From assembly GCA_018262095.1 (NCBI GenBank), contig JAGTRW010000029.1, forward strand, positions 1 to 50,823: a stretch of 50,823 nucleotides of DNA, read 5' to 3'. Positions 23,924 to 34,052 of this stretch are shown here, one piece after another. Each line of letters begins with the position of its first letter. Positions within the stretch are counted from its first letter, which is position 1. Source of the stretch: Pseudomonadota bacterium. Its GTDB lineage: Bacteria > Pseudomonadota > Gammaproteobacteria > Burkholderiales > Rhodocyclaceae. The notes beneath the pieces are model-generated. The model searched no databases and had not been told where the DNA came from. It saw nothing but the letters and a program-made list of their open reading frames with translations. A program made the translations under genes and the position numbers.

Positions 23924-24826
23924 CTACTCATCGTCGTCGTCCGCAACTGACGGCCTCGCCGGTGCGGATTTCGCGGCGAGCATCGCGCGGCGCGTTTCAG
24001 GCGTCTCCAGGCTGATCCGACCGAGCTTGCCGTCGCGATAATCCTGCAACAGCACCGCCGACGCTTTCTCGAAATCGGGCTCGCCGCCGCGCATGCGCAA
24101 GGCGCGCCGCTTGGCGACGCCTTCGACGACCGCCACCGCGTCGATCCCGTCAACCGAGAAACCGTAACGCGCGGCGAGCAGCGCCGGGTAGCGCGCCAGC
24201 AACAGGCCAGCGAGAAACACCGCGACCTCCTCGTCGATGATCGCGTTGCGACCGACGGCGTGGCTCGCGGCGAGCATCAGGCCGTCGCTCGGGTGTTCGA
24301 TCTTGGGCCACATCAGCCCCGGCGTATCGATGATCGACTGACGCACGCTGATCTGATGGATCTGCTGCGACTTGGTCACCGCCGGCTCGTCGCCGACCTT
24401 GGCGATCTTGCGTTTGACCAGCGCGTTCATCAGCGTCGATTTGCCGACGTTGGGAATTCCCATGATCATCATGCGCAACTGCTTGATGTTGTCGTTGCGA
24501 TGCGGCGCCAGACGCTGACAGAACGCCGGGATGCGCGCCACGTCGCCGTGGTTCTTGGACGACAGTGCGATCGCCTTGACGCCGTCCTGGGCGTTGTAAT
24601 AGTCGATCCAGGCTTTGGTCGCTTCCGGGTCGGCGAGGTCGGCCTTGTTGAGCACCTTGAGACAGGGGCGCTGACGAAAGAGGCGCAGCTCGCGAACGAC
24701 CGGGTTGGTGCTCGCCTCGGGCAGGCGGGCGTCGAGCACCTCGATGACCACGTCGACTGACGCCATCGTTTCGGCCGCTTTTTTCTTCGCCGAGGTCATG
24801 TGACCGGGATACCACTGAATCGCCAT
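23924..24826 (-). CDS. rbgA: RbgA/YlqF-type ribosome-assembly GTPase
   Basis: A 300-residue circularly permuted GTPase that helps late large-subunit assembly in family members. YPGHMTSAKKK opens the protein. G4 is NKAD (60-63), then G1 GIPNVGKST (124-131 and beyond) and G3 DTPG (167-170): the G4-G1-G3 order is the diagnostic permutation. The C-terminal helical domain (about 190-300) binds the ribosome in homologues. No neighbour is co-directional upstream; the methyltransferase is divergent, about 60 bases away. Confidence 0.93.
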   Translation of the reverse strand: MAIQWYPGHMTSAKKKAAETMASVDVVIEVLDARLPEASTNPVVRELRLFRQRPCLKVLNKADLADPEATKAWIDYYNAQDGVKAIALSSKNHGDVARIPAFCQRLAPHRNDNIKQLRMMIMGIPNVGKSTLMNALVKRKIAKVGDEPAVTKSQQIHQISVRQSIIDTPGLMWPKIEHPSDGLMLAASHAVGRNAIIDEEVAVFLAGLLLARYPALLAARYGFSVDGIDAVAVVEGVAKRRALRMRGGEPDFEKASAVLLQDYRDGKLGRISLETPETRRAMLAAKSAPARPSVADDDDE

Positions 24827-24886
24827 GAATAATCTTAATCCTTGAAAAGTCGAGCATTATCCCATTTGTTCGAGCATGCGTCTAAA

Positions 24887-25777
24887 ATGCTCGCTTTGCC
24901 CGAAAAAGACTCCGTGCCGCCCATCCCCGAAATCAAGCCCGAACAGTCGATCGAGTTGCTCAAGGAACTGCACATCCTGACGCGCGACGGCAAGCTCAAC
25001 CAGGACAGCCGGCGCAAGCTCAAGCAGGTCTATCACCTCTACCACTTCATCGAGCCGCTGCTCGCCGAGCTTGGCGAACTGTACGCCTCGCCGGACGCCG
25101 CGCTGACGCTCGCCGACCACGGCGCCGGTAAGTCTTATCTGGGCTTCATCCTCTACGACCTGTTCTTCAAGTCGCGCCCAAGCGGCCATATCTACGGCAT
25201 CGAGACGCGTGCCGAACTCGTCGACAAGTCGCGCGAGCTCGCCCAGCGCCTGCAATTTGCGCGGATGAGCTTTCTCAATCTGTCGGTCGACGAGTCGATC
25301 AGCTCGCCCGATCTGCCGGCGACGATCGACATCGTCACCGCGCTGCACGCCTGCGATACGGCGACCGACGATGCGATCCGCTTCGCGCTGCGCAAAGAGG
25401 CCAGGTTCATCGTGCTGGTTCCCTGCTGCCAGGCCGAAGTCGCCGCCGCACTGCGCCAGAACAAGGCGCAATCTTTATCGAAAACGCCGCTCGCCGAACT
25501 GTGGCGCCACCCGATCCATACCCGCGAGTTCGGCAGCCAGCTGACCAACGCGCTGCGCTGCCTGCAGCTCGAAGCGCACGGCTATCAGGTCACGGTCACC
25601 GAACTCGTCGGCTGGGAACACTCGATGAAGAACGAACTGATCATCGCGCGCCATACCGGTCAAGCACGCATGAACGCGCAGGCGCGGCTCGCGGCGATCC
25701 TGCACGAACTCAACCTCGATCAACTGCGCGAGCGCTTCATTCTCGGCGAGCAAAACGACGCAAGCCCGATCGGCTGA
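24887..25777 (+). CDS. SAM-dependent methyltransferase (Methyltransf_32-like)
   Basis: A 296-residue class I methyltransferase. Motif I is LADHGAGKSYLGFIL (near residue 75), followed by an acidic loop IYGIETR. TALHACDTATDDAI and VLVPCCQAEVA are typical of the Methyltransf_32 group, which includes tRNA- and glutathione-S-transferase-like-associated enzymes. The substrate is unknown. ATG 24887 was chosen since the 15 codons before it overlap the promoter region. The membrane-protein gene follows after 23 bases and may be co-transcribed. Confidence 0.8.
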   Translation: MLALPEKDSVPPIPEIKPEQSIELLKELHILTRDGKLNQDSRRKLKQVYHLYHFIEPLLAELGELYASPDAALTLADHGAGKSYLGFILYDLFFKSRPSGHIYGIETRAELVDKSRELAQRLQFARMSFLNLSVDESISSPDLPATIDIVTALHACDTATDDAIRFALRKEARFIVLVPCCQAEVAAALRQNKAQSLSKTPLAELWRHPIHTREFGSQLTNALRCLQLEAHGYQVTVTELVGWEHSMKNELIIARHTGQARMNAQARLAAILHELNLDQLRERFILGEQNDASPIG

Positions 25778-25800
25778 ACATTGTCAGCGAAGGAAACAAC

Positions 25801-26118
25801 GTGGAAAACTGGATCACGCGAATCGTCGCCGCGCTCTGCGCTGCCGGCGCCGTCGGCTTGTTGTGGATGTTTGGCGTATTCGTCGCGCTGCCCTGGCAAC
25901 AAGGGCGAATGCTGGCGCTGGGTGGGGCCGAACTACAGGTCATCGGCGTCCCGCTGCTGATCGGCGTCGCTGCCGCGTGCGGCGCGCTGCATATTTTCGC
26001 GATCGCAGACCGCCAGGACCGGCCCAGACTCTACCGGGCGATCCGCGCGCTGCTGGTGATCGCCGCGATCGGCGCGGTGCTCGGCGGCACCGCCTGGACG
26101 CTGGCGCGAATTGATTAA
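25801..26118 (+). CDS. Small integral membrane protein
   Basis: A 105-residue protein starting with GTG 25801, which has GAAGGAAAC upstream. Three hydrophobic helices are visible: about 8-32 (IVAALCAAGAVGLLWMFGVFV), 45-65 (IGVPLLIGVAAACGALHIF) and 78-98 (LLVIAAIGAVLGGTAW). No family is recognised. The short gap to the methyltransferase suggests one transcript. Confidence 0.65.
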   Translation: MENWITRIVAALCAAGAVGLLWMFGVFVALPWQQGRMLALGGAELQVIGVPLLIGVAAACGALHIFAIADRQDRPRLYRAIRALLVIAAIGAVLGGTAWTLARID

Positions 26119-26169
26119 CAGCCGACTGACTGCGGACTAACTGCGTCCTGACCAAGCTGACGAAGAATA

Positions 26170-26448
26170 TCAGGCGGTGGTATTGACCCGCGAACCCACC
26201 GTTTGCCCGTTGAGATTGACGCTCGGCCGGATTTTTTCAACATCGGCCTGGGCTTGCGCCTGACGCTCGCTAGACGACGAGCTCTCCTTCGTTTCCTCGC
26301 TTCCCTGAACGGCTTGCGATGTCTGTGATGACTGCGTCTGGGGCGACTGCTGCGCCTGCTGATCCTGCTCCGTGCGGCTACGCGTCGGCGATTGAAGACT
26401 AGCGATCAAAGCGGCGCTGCTGCTTGAAGAAACCGAACTGACGTCCAT
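26170..26448 (-). CDS. Ser/Gln-rich hypothetical protein
   Basis: A 92-residue low-complexity protein starting MDVSSVSSSSSAALIASLQS, with runs of Gln and Ser (QDQQAQQSPQTQ, KESSSSSERQ). ATG 26448 has GAGGAGTCAGT upstream (GGAG-type site). Such short polar proteins near flagellar or motility loci exist in betaproteobacteria, but no motility gene is here. The function is unknown. Confidence 0.55.
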   Translation of the reverse strand: MDVSSVSSSSSAALIASLQSPTRSRTEQDQQAQQSPQTQSSQTSQAVQGSEETKESSSSSERQAQAQADVEKIRPSVNLNGQTVGSRVNTTA

Positions 26449-26574
26449 GACTGACTCCTCTATCCCGGGCTTGAGCAAGCCCGACTCGGCAATGGTAGAC
26501 CATTGCGGCGGTTTTTGCCCGAATCGCTGCAAAAATATCGCCACCTGTCAATTCCGACGTTCAGGTACCGGCGC

Positions 26575-27216
26575 CTAGCGCAACAGGTAGTCGCTTATTT
26601 TCCTGCGCAAGGCCGCGGCCTGCAGTGCCGGATCGTCCTGCCCGCAGATCGCCGACACCACGGCAACGCCACAGGCTCCGGCCTGCAGCGGCTGCAGGCA
26701 GTTGTCCAGGGACAGACCGCCGATGGCGACCACCGGCAGCGATGTCGCCGCGACCAGCTCGGCAAAGGCCGGCAAGCCGGTCGCCGGCGCGGCGTCGCTC
26801 TTGGTCGCGGTCGGATAGAGCGGACCGATTCCCAGGTAATCGACGAGTCCAGGCGGCACGGCGGCCAGCTCGTCGCCATTCGAAACCGACAATCCCAGCC
26901 ATTTGTCCGGACCAATCAGGCGCCGCGCCTCTTGTGGCGGCAAATCGTCCTGACCGACATGAACGCCGCCGGCGTCGACGGCCAACGCGATATCGACCTG
27001 GTCGTTGATGATCAGCGGCACGCCGAGCGGGTCGAGAACATGCTTGAGTTCGATCGCCGTCTCCAGCCATTGGCGTTTTTTCCAATGCGGCGCGCGCAGC
27101 TGGACGACGCTCGCACCGTACTGCGCGGCCAGCCGCGCAGTTTCGACCAGCTTGGCGGCGCCACCGCACAGCTCTGGATCGAGCACCAGATAGAGCGACA
27201 GGTCGAGCGCCCTCAT
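26575..27216 (-). CDS. thiE: Thiamine-phosphate synthase
   Basis: A 213-residue TIM-barrel enzyme that couples HMP pyrophosphate and thiazole phosphate to thiamine phosphate. SVVQLRAPH, PLIINDQVDIAL, GGVHVGQDDLPP, LGIGPLYPTATKS and VAIGGLS follow the ThiE order of substrate-binding blocks. The start overlaps the thiM stop by four bases (ATGA), so the two are translationally coupled. With ThiM it forms a thiazole-salvage branch; no thiC, thiG or thiD is in this window. Confidence 0.93.
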   Translation of the reverse strand: MRALDLSLYLVLDPELCGGAAKLVETARLAAQYGASVVQLRAPHWKKRQWLETAIELKHVLDPLGVPLIINDQVDIALAVDAGGVHVGQDDLPPQEARRLIGPDKWLGLSVSNGDELAAVPPGLVDYLGIGPLYPTATKSDAAPATGLPAFAELVAATSLPVVAIGGLSLDNCLQPLQAGACGVAVVSAICGQDDPALQAAALRRKISDYLLR

Positions 27217-28010
27217 GATGCCTGCTCGCGCAATTTTTCGGGGCTCAAGAGGTAGAGCGCATCGAGAAAATCGGCTTTGAACGATCCCGGCCCGCGGCTA
27301 CTCGCTGCCGCGCGCGCGCCGCACAGTCCGGCCACGGCGCAAGCGGCGGCGACCGCGTTGAGACGATCAGGCGCCTGCGCGCTAAAGGCGGCGACCAACG
27401 CCGACAGCGCGCAGCCGGTGCCGACCACGCGCGTCATCAGCGGATGACCCCAGGGCGTCGCCCAGGTCGAACTGCCGTCGGTAATGAAATCCGTTTCGCC
27501 GGTCACCGCGACCACCGCGCCGGTACTGCGCGCGAGCTGCTCGGCGGCGGCCAGCGCCGAATCCGACCCGGTCGTGCTATCGACCCCGCGACCGACGCCA
27601 GCAAACCCCGCCAGCGCGAGGATTTCCGACCCATTGCCGCGAATCGCCGCCGGCTTGCTGGCGAGAAAATCGCGGCAGGCGGCGGTGCGGTAGTCGAGCA
27701 CGCCGACAGCCACCGGGTCGAGCGTCCACGGCACGCCGGCCGCGTTGGCGGCGGCCACCGCCAGGCGCATCGCCGCCAGTCTTGTCGGATAGAGCGTTCC
27801 GACATTGACCAGCAAGGCGCCTGAAATCGCCGCAAAGGGCGCAACCTCGTCTTCGGCGACGATCATCGCCGGCGAAGCACCGGCCGCCAGCAACACATTG
27901 GCCGTAATTTCCTGCACCACCTCGTTGGTCAGGATATGGACCAGCGGATTGCCGGCACGCAGACGAGCAAGCTCGTCGGCGATGATTTCCATCGGCAGCG
28001 TATTGACCAT
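27213..28010 (-). CDS. thiM: Hydroxyethylthiazole kinase
   Basis: A 265-residue ribokinase-like enzyme that phosphorylates hydroxyethylthiazole in thiamine salvage. PLVHILTNEVVQEITANVLL, GASPAMIVAEDE, ALLVNVGTLYP, PWTLDPVAVG, AIRGNGSEILAL, VAVTGETDFITDG and VVGTGCALSA match the ThiM motifs, including the GTGC anion hole. It precedes thiE in one unit. Only ~48 bases separate it from the yaeQ stop, leaving no room for a full TPP riboswitch. Confidence 0.93.
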   Translation of the reverse strand: MVNTLPMEIIADELARLRAGNPLVHILTNEVVQEITANVLLAAGASPAMIVAEDEVAPFAAISGALLVNVGTLYPTRLAAMRLAVAAANAAGVPWTLDPVAVGVLDYRTAACRDFLASKPAAIRGNGSEILALAGFAGVGRGVDSTTGSDSALAAAEQLARSTGAVVAVTGETDFITDGSSTWATPWGHPLMTRVVGTGCALSALVAAFSAQAPDRLNAVAAACAVAGLCGARAAASSRGPGSFKADFLDALYLLSPEKLREQAS

Positions 28011-28057
28011 GGCGCCTTTCTCGAAAAATAAACAGGCGCCAAGTATAGCGCCCGGCC

Positions 28058-28603
28058 TCAGGGCTTGCCGAAGACGAGCTCGGGATCGATGCGGATCGAT
28101 TCGCCTTCACCGGTGATCAACATCTCGCCGTCCTGGATCAGGCATTGCAGACGCATCGCGCGGTTGGCGAGCGCGGCCAGCGCCTGCGTGTCCTCCGGCG
28201 CGAGCCTGAAGACCGTCAGGTTCGCGATCTTCTCGAGCGTCGCGCGGTTCTGCTCCCACCACATTTGCGCAACGCGGCCGCCATACGTAAACAGCACGAC
28301 GCGCGCGGCACGACCCGACGCCTTGCGCAACCAGCGTTCGTCGGGCTGACCGACGAGTAGCCAGAGGTCAATGACGCCGGTCAGGTCCTTGATCCAGAGG
28401 TCGGGCTCCTCGTCGGTCGACAAGCCCTTGCCGAAGGTCAACAGATCGTCGGCGTAGCGCATGAAGGCCAGCAGGCGAACCATCATGCGCTGGTCGTTTT
28501 CCGACGGATGGCGCGCCAGCGTCAGCGAATAGTCCGCGTAATGGTTGCGATCCATATCCGCCAGCGAGAGATCGACTTTGAAAATCGTTGATTTGAGTGC
28601 CAT
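28058..28603 (-). CDS. yaeQ: YaeQ family protein
   Basis: A 181-residue protein. ALKSTIFKVDLSLADMDRNHY and LTLARHPSENDQRMMVRLLAF are characteristic of YaeQ. The fold is PD-(D/E)XK-like (EEPDLWIKDLTG contains the D and E-x-K-like residues), but nuclease activity is not established for the family. It is upstream of thiM on the same strand and divergent from the TolC-type gene. Confidence 0.9.
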   Translation of the reverse strand: MALKSTIFKVDLSLADMDRNHYADYSLTLARHPSENDQRMMVRLLAFMRYADDLLTFGKGLSTDEEPDLWIKDLTGVIDLWLLVGQPDERWLRKASGRAARVVLFTYGGRVAQMWWEQNRATLEKIANLTVFRLAPEDTQALAALANRAMRLQCLIQDGEMLITGEGESIRIDPELVFGKP

Positions 28604-28742
28604 GGGTTTGCTGTCCTGCAGTACTGACCGTCGCCGCCAAAAATATAGCCACAGCTCGACGGGCAGGCACCGCGTGGGGATGAATGAAGGCCGCTATACT
28701 AGCGGAAATCCTGCCCCGACCGCCGCCCCACTCTGCCACCTC

Positions 28743-30152
28743 ATGCCTGTACGCACCCAGCTTCTGCCGCTGACCCTGGCCACGCTGACCATTCTTGCCC
28801 CGGAGGCAATGGCCTTCGGCGCTGCCGATCCGTTCAATACCGAAGCAATCGCACCGCCGCGCCTGCTGCTTTTCCCCGCCGAGCAGATGCGGGCGACACC
28901 GTGCCAGAGCCCCGCGCCAGACACCGTCTACGGCGTTCTCGAAGTGGTCGACCGAGCACTCTGTCAGAACCCGAAGACGCACGAAGCGTGGGCCAACGCG
29001 CGCGTCCAGGCGGCGCAGGTCGGGCTCGCGCAAGCGGCTTTTCTGCCCAGCCTCGACGGCAGCGCGACGGCAAGCCGTGTGCGCAGCGACGGCCAGAGCG
29101 CCACTCAGCGCAGCGCTTCGCTGATGCTCTCGTGGCTGCTCGTCGACTTCGGCGCGCGTTCGGCCAGCCTTGAAATTGCCAGACAACTGCTGAGCGCCGC
29201 CAGCTCGACGCTCGACGCCACGGTGCAGAGCGTCTTCCAGGCGGCGCTGCAGGCCTACTACAACACCCAGGCGGCGCGTGCCGCGGTGGTCGCTGCACGC
29301 GAGTCCGAAAAAGCCAGCCGCGAGAGCCTGTCGGCCGCAGAGGTGCGCTATCAGGTCGGCAGCGGTACGCCGGCCGACCGGCTGCAGGCGCAGACCGCCT
29401 GGTCGCAGGCGACGCTGACCCGCATTCGCGCCGAAGGCATCGTCAAGATCGCCTACGGCACGCTGGCCAACGCGATGGGAATGGACGCCAGCGCGCCGCT
29501 TGCGCTCGCCGACATTCCGCAGATTGCGCCGAACGATTCGTTCGAGTCCGAGACCAGGGATATCGACGCACTGATCGACGAGGCACGACAACGCCGCCCC
29601 GACCTCAAGGCCGCAGAGGCGAAATTTTCCGCGGCCCAGTCGACGATCGACTACGCACGCGCGTCCGGACAGCCGACGCTGTCGCTGGGCGCCGGACCGA
29701 CTTGGCTCAATACCGATAACATCAGCAGCAACGGCAACTCGATTGGACTCACGCTCTCGCTGCCGATCTTTTCCGGTTTCGACACCACCTATCGGGTGCG
29801 CTCGGCGCAGGCCACCGCGCAGGCCGCAAGCGCACAACGCGAAACGCTCGCCCAGCAGGTCGCGCTCGACGTCTGGAGCGCCTACCAGAGCCTCTCTACC
29901 GCCAACCACACGATCCGCACCAGCGCCGATCTTTTGGCCAGCGCCGAACAATCGGAACGCGTCGCGCTCGGCCGCTACAAGGCCGGCGTCGGCAGCATTC
30001 TCGACGTCCTCAACGCGCAGAGCGCGCTGGCTGCCGCACGCCTGCAGCGCATCCAGGCAGTGCTCGACTATCACGTCTCGCGCGCCGCGCTGGCCCGCGC
30101 CGTCGGCACGCTCGACAGCAGCCTGCTCAACCCCTCAGCAGGAACCCCATGA
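28743..30152 (+). CDS. TolC-family outer-membrane efflux protein
   Basis: A 469-residue protein with a signal peptide (LLPLTLATLTILAPEAMA, cut near residue 25) and two tandem outer-membrane-efflux repeats. FLPSLDGSATASR, QVGSGTPADRLQAQTAW, RRPDLKAAEAKFSAAQS and YKAGVGSILDVLNAQSAL are the conserved helix ends of TolC/OprM trimers. ATG 28743 was chosen since upstream in-frame codons precede the signal. The next gene overlaps by four bases. With it and MacB it forms a three-component export system. Confidence 0.9.
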   Translation: MPVRTQLLPLTLATLTILAPEAMAFGAADPFNTEAIAPPRLLLFPAEQMRATPCQSPAPDTVYGVLEVVDRALCQNPKTHEAWANARVQAAQVGLAQAAFLPSLDGSATASRVRSDGQSATQRSASLMLSWLLVDFGARSASLEIARQLLSAASSTLDATVQSVFQAALQAYYNTQAARAAVVAARESEKASRESLSAAEVRYQVGSGTPADRLQAQTAWSQATLTRIRAEGIVKIAYGTLANAMGMDASAPLALADIPQIAPNDSFESETRDIDALIDEARQRRPDLKAAEAKFSAAQSTIDYARASGQPTLSLGAGPTWLNTDNISSNGNSIGLTLSLPIFSGFDTTYRVRSAQATAQAASAQRETLAQQVALDVWSAYQSLSTANHTIRTSADLLASAEQSERVALGRYKAGVGSILDVLNAQSALAAARLQRIQAVLDYHVSRAALARAVGTLDSSLLNPSAGTP

Positions 30153-31327
30153 AAGCCATCGTCAAAATCGCCCTCGTCGTCCTCGTCGCGCTGGCCCTGA
30201 TCGGCGGCGGTTTCTACGCAATCATGAATCGAATGGCGCAGTCGCCCGAACAGCGCTACAAGCAGCAGGCCGTCGAAAAAGGCGAGATCGTGCAAACGGT
30301 CTCGGCCAACGGCACGCTCAACCCGGTGGTTCTGGTCAACGTCGGCACGCAGGTCTCGGGGACGGTCACCAAGCTCTACGTCGACTTCAACGACAAGGTC
30401 GAGAAAGGCCAGCCGCTGCTCGAACTCGACCGTTCGCTGCTCGCCGCGCAGGCGCGTCAATCGGCGGCCAACATCGGCAATATCGCGGCGACGCTCGACC
30501 TCGCGCGCGCCAGCGAAGCGCGAATGAAGTCGCTGTTCGAGCAGGAGTATGTGTCGCGCCAGGAAGTCGAGCAGGCCGTGCAGGCGCGCAAATCGGCCGA
30601 GGCGCAGCTGGCGCAGGCCAAAGCGGCGGCCGACAAGGACCAGGTCAACCTCAATTACACGATCATCCGCTCGCCGGTCTCGGGGATCGTCGTCGACCGC
30701 GTCGTCGACCTCGGACAGACTGTCGCCGCCAGCCTGCAGACGCCGACACTGATCAAGATCGCGCAGGACCTCTCGGAAATGCGCATCGATTCGAGCTTCG
30801 CCGAAGCCGACATCGGCAAGATCAAGGAAGGCCAGAAGGTCCGCTTTACGGTCGATGCCTTTCCCGACAAATCGTTTGTCGGCGAGGTGCAGCAGATCCG
30901 CCTCAACGCGACGGTCCAGCAAAACGTCGTGACTTACAACGTTCGCGTTTCGCTGCAAAATCCCGACCAGATCCTGTTGCCGGGAATGACCGCCTACGTC
31001 AATATCGGCGTCGCGCGGCGCGACGACGCGCTGATGGTTCCCAACACCGCGCTGCGCTTCAAGCCGCCCGAAGCCGAGGCAAGCAAGAACGGCTCGACGG
31101 TCGGCGAACCGAAGGCCAAGGGCAAGAAACGCGACGGCGCCAGCGGCACCGTTTATGTGATCGACGGCAAGGTTCTCAAACCGGTTCCCATCCAGCTCGG
31201 AATTACCGACAATCGCAATACCGAAGTCGTCGGCGGCGAGCTCAAGGCTGGCGACCTGGTGATCGTCGGCGAGAACACCGCGAGCAGCGGCGGCAAGCCA
31301 TCGAGCGTCGGCATGAGGTTGTTCTGA
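30149..31327 (+). CDS. macA: MacA-like periplasmic adaptor
   Basis: A 392-residue membrane-fusion protein. An N-terminal membrane anchor (about 4-25, IVKIALVVLVALALIGGGFY) is followed by the lipoyl halves (NVGTQVSGTVTKLYVDFNDKVEKGQ and SPVSGIVVDRVV) around a coiled-coil hairpin (about 95-160). A beta-barrel domain follows, with DALMVPNTALRFKP at its end. ATGA overlaps join it to the TolC gene and the ATPase gene. It links the outer-membrane channel to MacB; the substrate is unknown. Confidence 0.9.
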   Translation: MKAIVKIALVVLVALALIGGGFYAIMNRMAQSPEQRYKQQAVEKGEIVQTVSANGTLNPVVLVNVGTQVSGTVTKLYVDFNDKVEKGQPLLELDRSLLAAQARQSAANIGNIAATLDLARASEARMKSLFEQEYVSRQEVEQAVQARKSAEAQLAQAKAAADKDQVNLNYTIIRSPVSGIVVDRVVDLGQTVAASLQTPTLIKIAQDLSEMRIDSSFAEADIGKIKEGQKVRFTVDAFPDKSFVGEVQQIRLNATVQQNVVTYNVRVSLQNPDQILLPGMTAYVNIGVARRDDALMVPNTALRFKPPEAEASKNGSTVGEPKAKGKKRDGASGTVYVIDGKVLKPVPIQLGITDNRNTEVVGGELKAGDLVIVGENTASSGGKPSSVGMRLF

Positions 31328-32042
31328 TGAATGAGGCGGTGATTCGCGTCGCCGGGCTCGGCAAGTCGTACGTCACCGCCGCCGGCTTGTTCCCGGCGCT
31401 CAAGGGCGTCGACCTTTCGATTGCGCGCGGCGAATTCGTCGCCATCATGGGGCCGTCGGGTTCGGGAAAATCGACCTTCATGAACCTGCTCGGCTGTCTC
31501 GACACACCGACCTTCGGCGACTACTTCCTGACCGGTCGCAACGTCGCGCATATGGGCAACGACGAACTCGCGGTGCTGCGCAACCGAACCATCGGCTTCG
31601 TCTTTCAGGGTTTCAACCTGCTGCCGCGCATGAGTCTCGAAGACAACGTCGCGTTGCCGCTGGTCTATGCCGGCGTCGCACGCGAGGCGAGGCGCGCCAA
31701 GGGCCGCGAAATGCTCGCGCGCGTCGGCCTCGAAAGCTACGCTATGTCGCTGCCGGCGCGCATCTCGGGCGGCCAGCAGCAGCGCGTCGCGATCGCTCGC
31801 GCGCTGATCAACCGGCCTCCCCTGATCCTTGCCGACGAGCCGACCGGCAACCTCGACAGCCACACCAGCGAGGAGATCATGGCGCTCTTCGGCGAGCTCA
31901 ACGACGAGGGGATCACCATCGTGCTGGTCACCCACGAGGCCGACATCGCGGCGCACGCCAAGCGCCAGGTGCGCTTCTTCGACGGTCTGATCGTCAGCGA
32001 TGTACGCCACGACAGAGCCCCCCCGGCGCGGATGCCCGCGCC

Positions 32043-32049
<7 letters not shown>
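31327..32049 (+). CDS. MacB-type ABC ATPase subunit
   Basis: A 240-residue ABC transporter ATPase. Walker A is GPSGSGKST (42-50), Q-loop FVFQGFNLL, signature ISGGQQQ (with Ile in place of the usual Leu), Walker B LILADEP with TGNLDS, and switch His in LVTHE. The LolD/MacB-type subgroup is clear. The ATPase is separate from the permease here, whereas E. coli MacB is one fused chain. The start overlaps the adaptor stop by one base and the stop overlaps the permease start by seven bases. Confidence 0.92.
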
Positions 32050-33266
<1,217 letters not shown>

Positions 33267-33274
33267 ATCCTAAT

Positions 33275-33392
33275 TAACCACAACGGGCACGGCGTACACG
33301 GCGAAAACACTTCAAGCCAAGTTCCCAAAAGATGCCGAGCTAAGCCCGCCAAAACAAGGTTTTTCGCCGTGGCCGCCGTGTTCGCCGTGGTT
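33275..33392. repeat. CACGGCGAA-type inverted repeat, copy 1
   Basis: Left arm 33275-33306 (AACCACAACGGGCACGG...) and right arm 33361-33392 (TTTTCGCCGTGG...GTGGTT) are imperfect complements built from ACGGCGAAA-type units, with an unrelated middle. It lies between the permease and carbonic anhydrase genes and could form a cruciform or RNA hairpin. Confidence 0.8.
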
Positions 33393-33423
33393 CAACTTCT
33401 TTTTCAACAAATAAGGTATCAAG

Positions 33424-33945
33424 ATGCCCATCTACCGTCTCGGCGAACACACGCCGCAAATCGACCCACAATCGTGGATCGCACCCAACGCCACGCTCAT
33501 CGGCCAGGTCCACCTGGCGCGCAACGCCTCGATCTGGTGGAACTGCACGCTGCGCGGCGACACCGACCGGCTCTGCGTCGGCGAAAACAGCAACATCCAG
33601 GACGGCTCGGTGCTGCATACCGACCCCGGTCTGCAACTCGTCGTCGGCAGCAACGTCACCGTCGGCCACCTGGTGGTGCTGCACGGCTGCATGATCGGCG
33701 ACGGTTCGCTGATCGGCATGGGCAGCATCGTTCTTAACCGCGCGCAGATCGGGAAAAGCTCGCTGGTCGGCGCCAACACGCTGATCCCCGAAGGCAAGGT
33801 CTTCCCCGAGCGCGTGCTGATCGTCGGCTCGCCGGGCAAGGTCGTACGCGAACTTTCTGACGACGAAGTCGCGCGCCTACCCGGCAGCGCCGAGCGCTAC
33901 GTACAGAACTGGCAGCGCTATCAGCGTGAGCTGGCCGCGCTCTGA
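33424..33945 (+). CDS. Gamma-carbonic anhydrase family protein
   Basis: A 173-residue left-handed beta-helix protein with repeating hexapeptides (WIAPNATLIGQVHLARNAS, IQDGSVLHTDPG). His residues in VLHTDPG and VGHLVVLHGCMIGDGSLIGMG are the metal ligands of gamma-class enzymes (YrdA/PaaY/CaiE group). Hydratase activity varies in this group, so the catalytic role is not certain. The gene has its own ribosome site (ATAAGGTATCAAG) and is divergent from nothing; the HDOD gene follows on the same strand. Confidence 0.9.
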   Translation: MPIYRLGEHTPQIDPQSWIAPNATLIGQVHLARNASIWWNCTLRGDTDRLCVGENSNIQDGSVLHTDPGLQLVVGSNVTVGHLVVLHGCMIGDGSLIGMGSIVLNRAQIGKSSLVGANTLIPEGKVFPERVLIVGSPGKVVRELSDDEVARLPGSAERYVQNWQRYQRELAAL

Positions 33946-34052
33946 CTCACCGACCGCACATGCCACGGTCGTAACGACCCCGCGATCGGTTGCTCCATTG
34001 CTGTCCATCCGTTACGATGACCTGACCGCTCATAACATATAAGGCAGATCCC

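Noticed and set aside
28011-28057. TPP riboswitch upstream of thiM
   Set aside because: Only 47 bases separate thiM from the yaeQ stop, too short for the riboswitch, and no conserved CUGAGA element is seen.
28368-30074. Long open frame antisense to the TolC-type gene
   Set aside because: It is a shadow frame of high-GC coding sequence; the translation is Arg/Gly/Ala-rich with no domain, and the plus-strand TolC frame has full family motifs.
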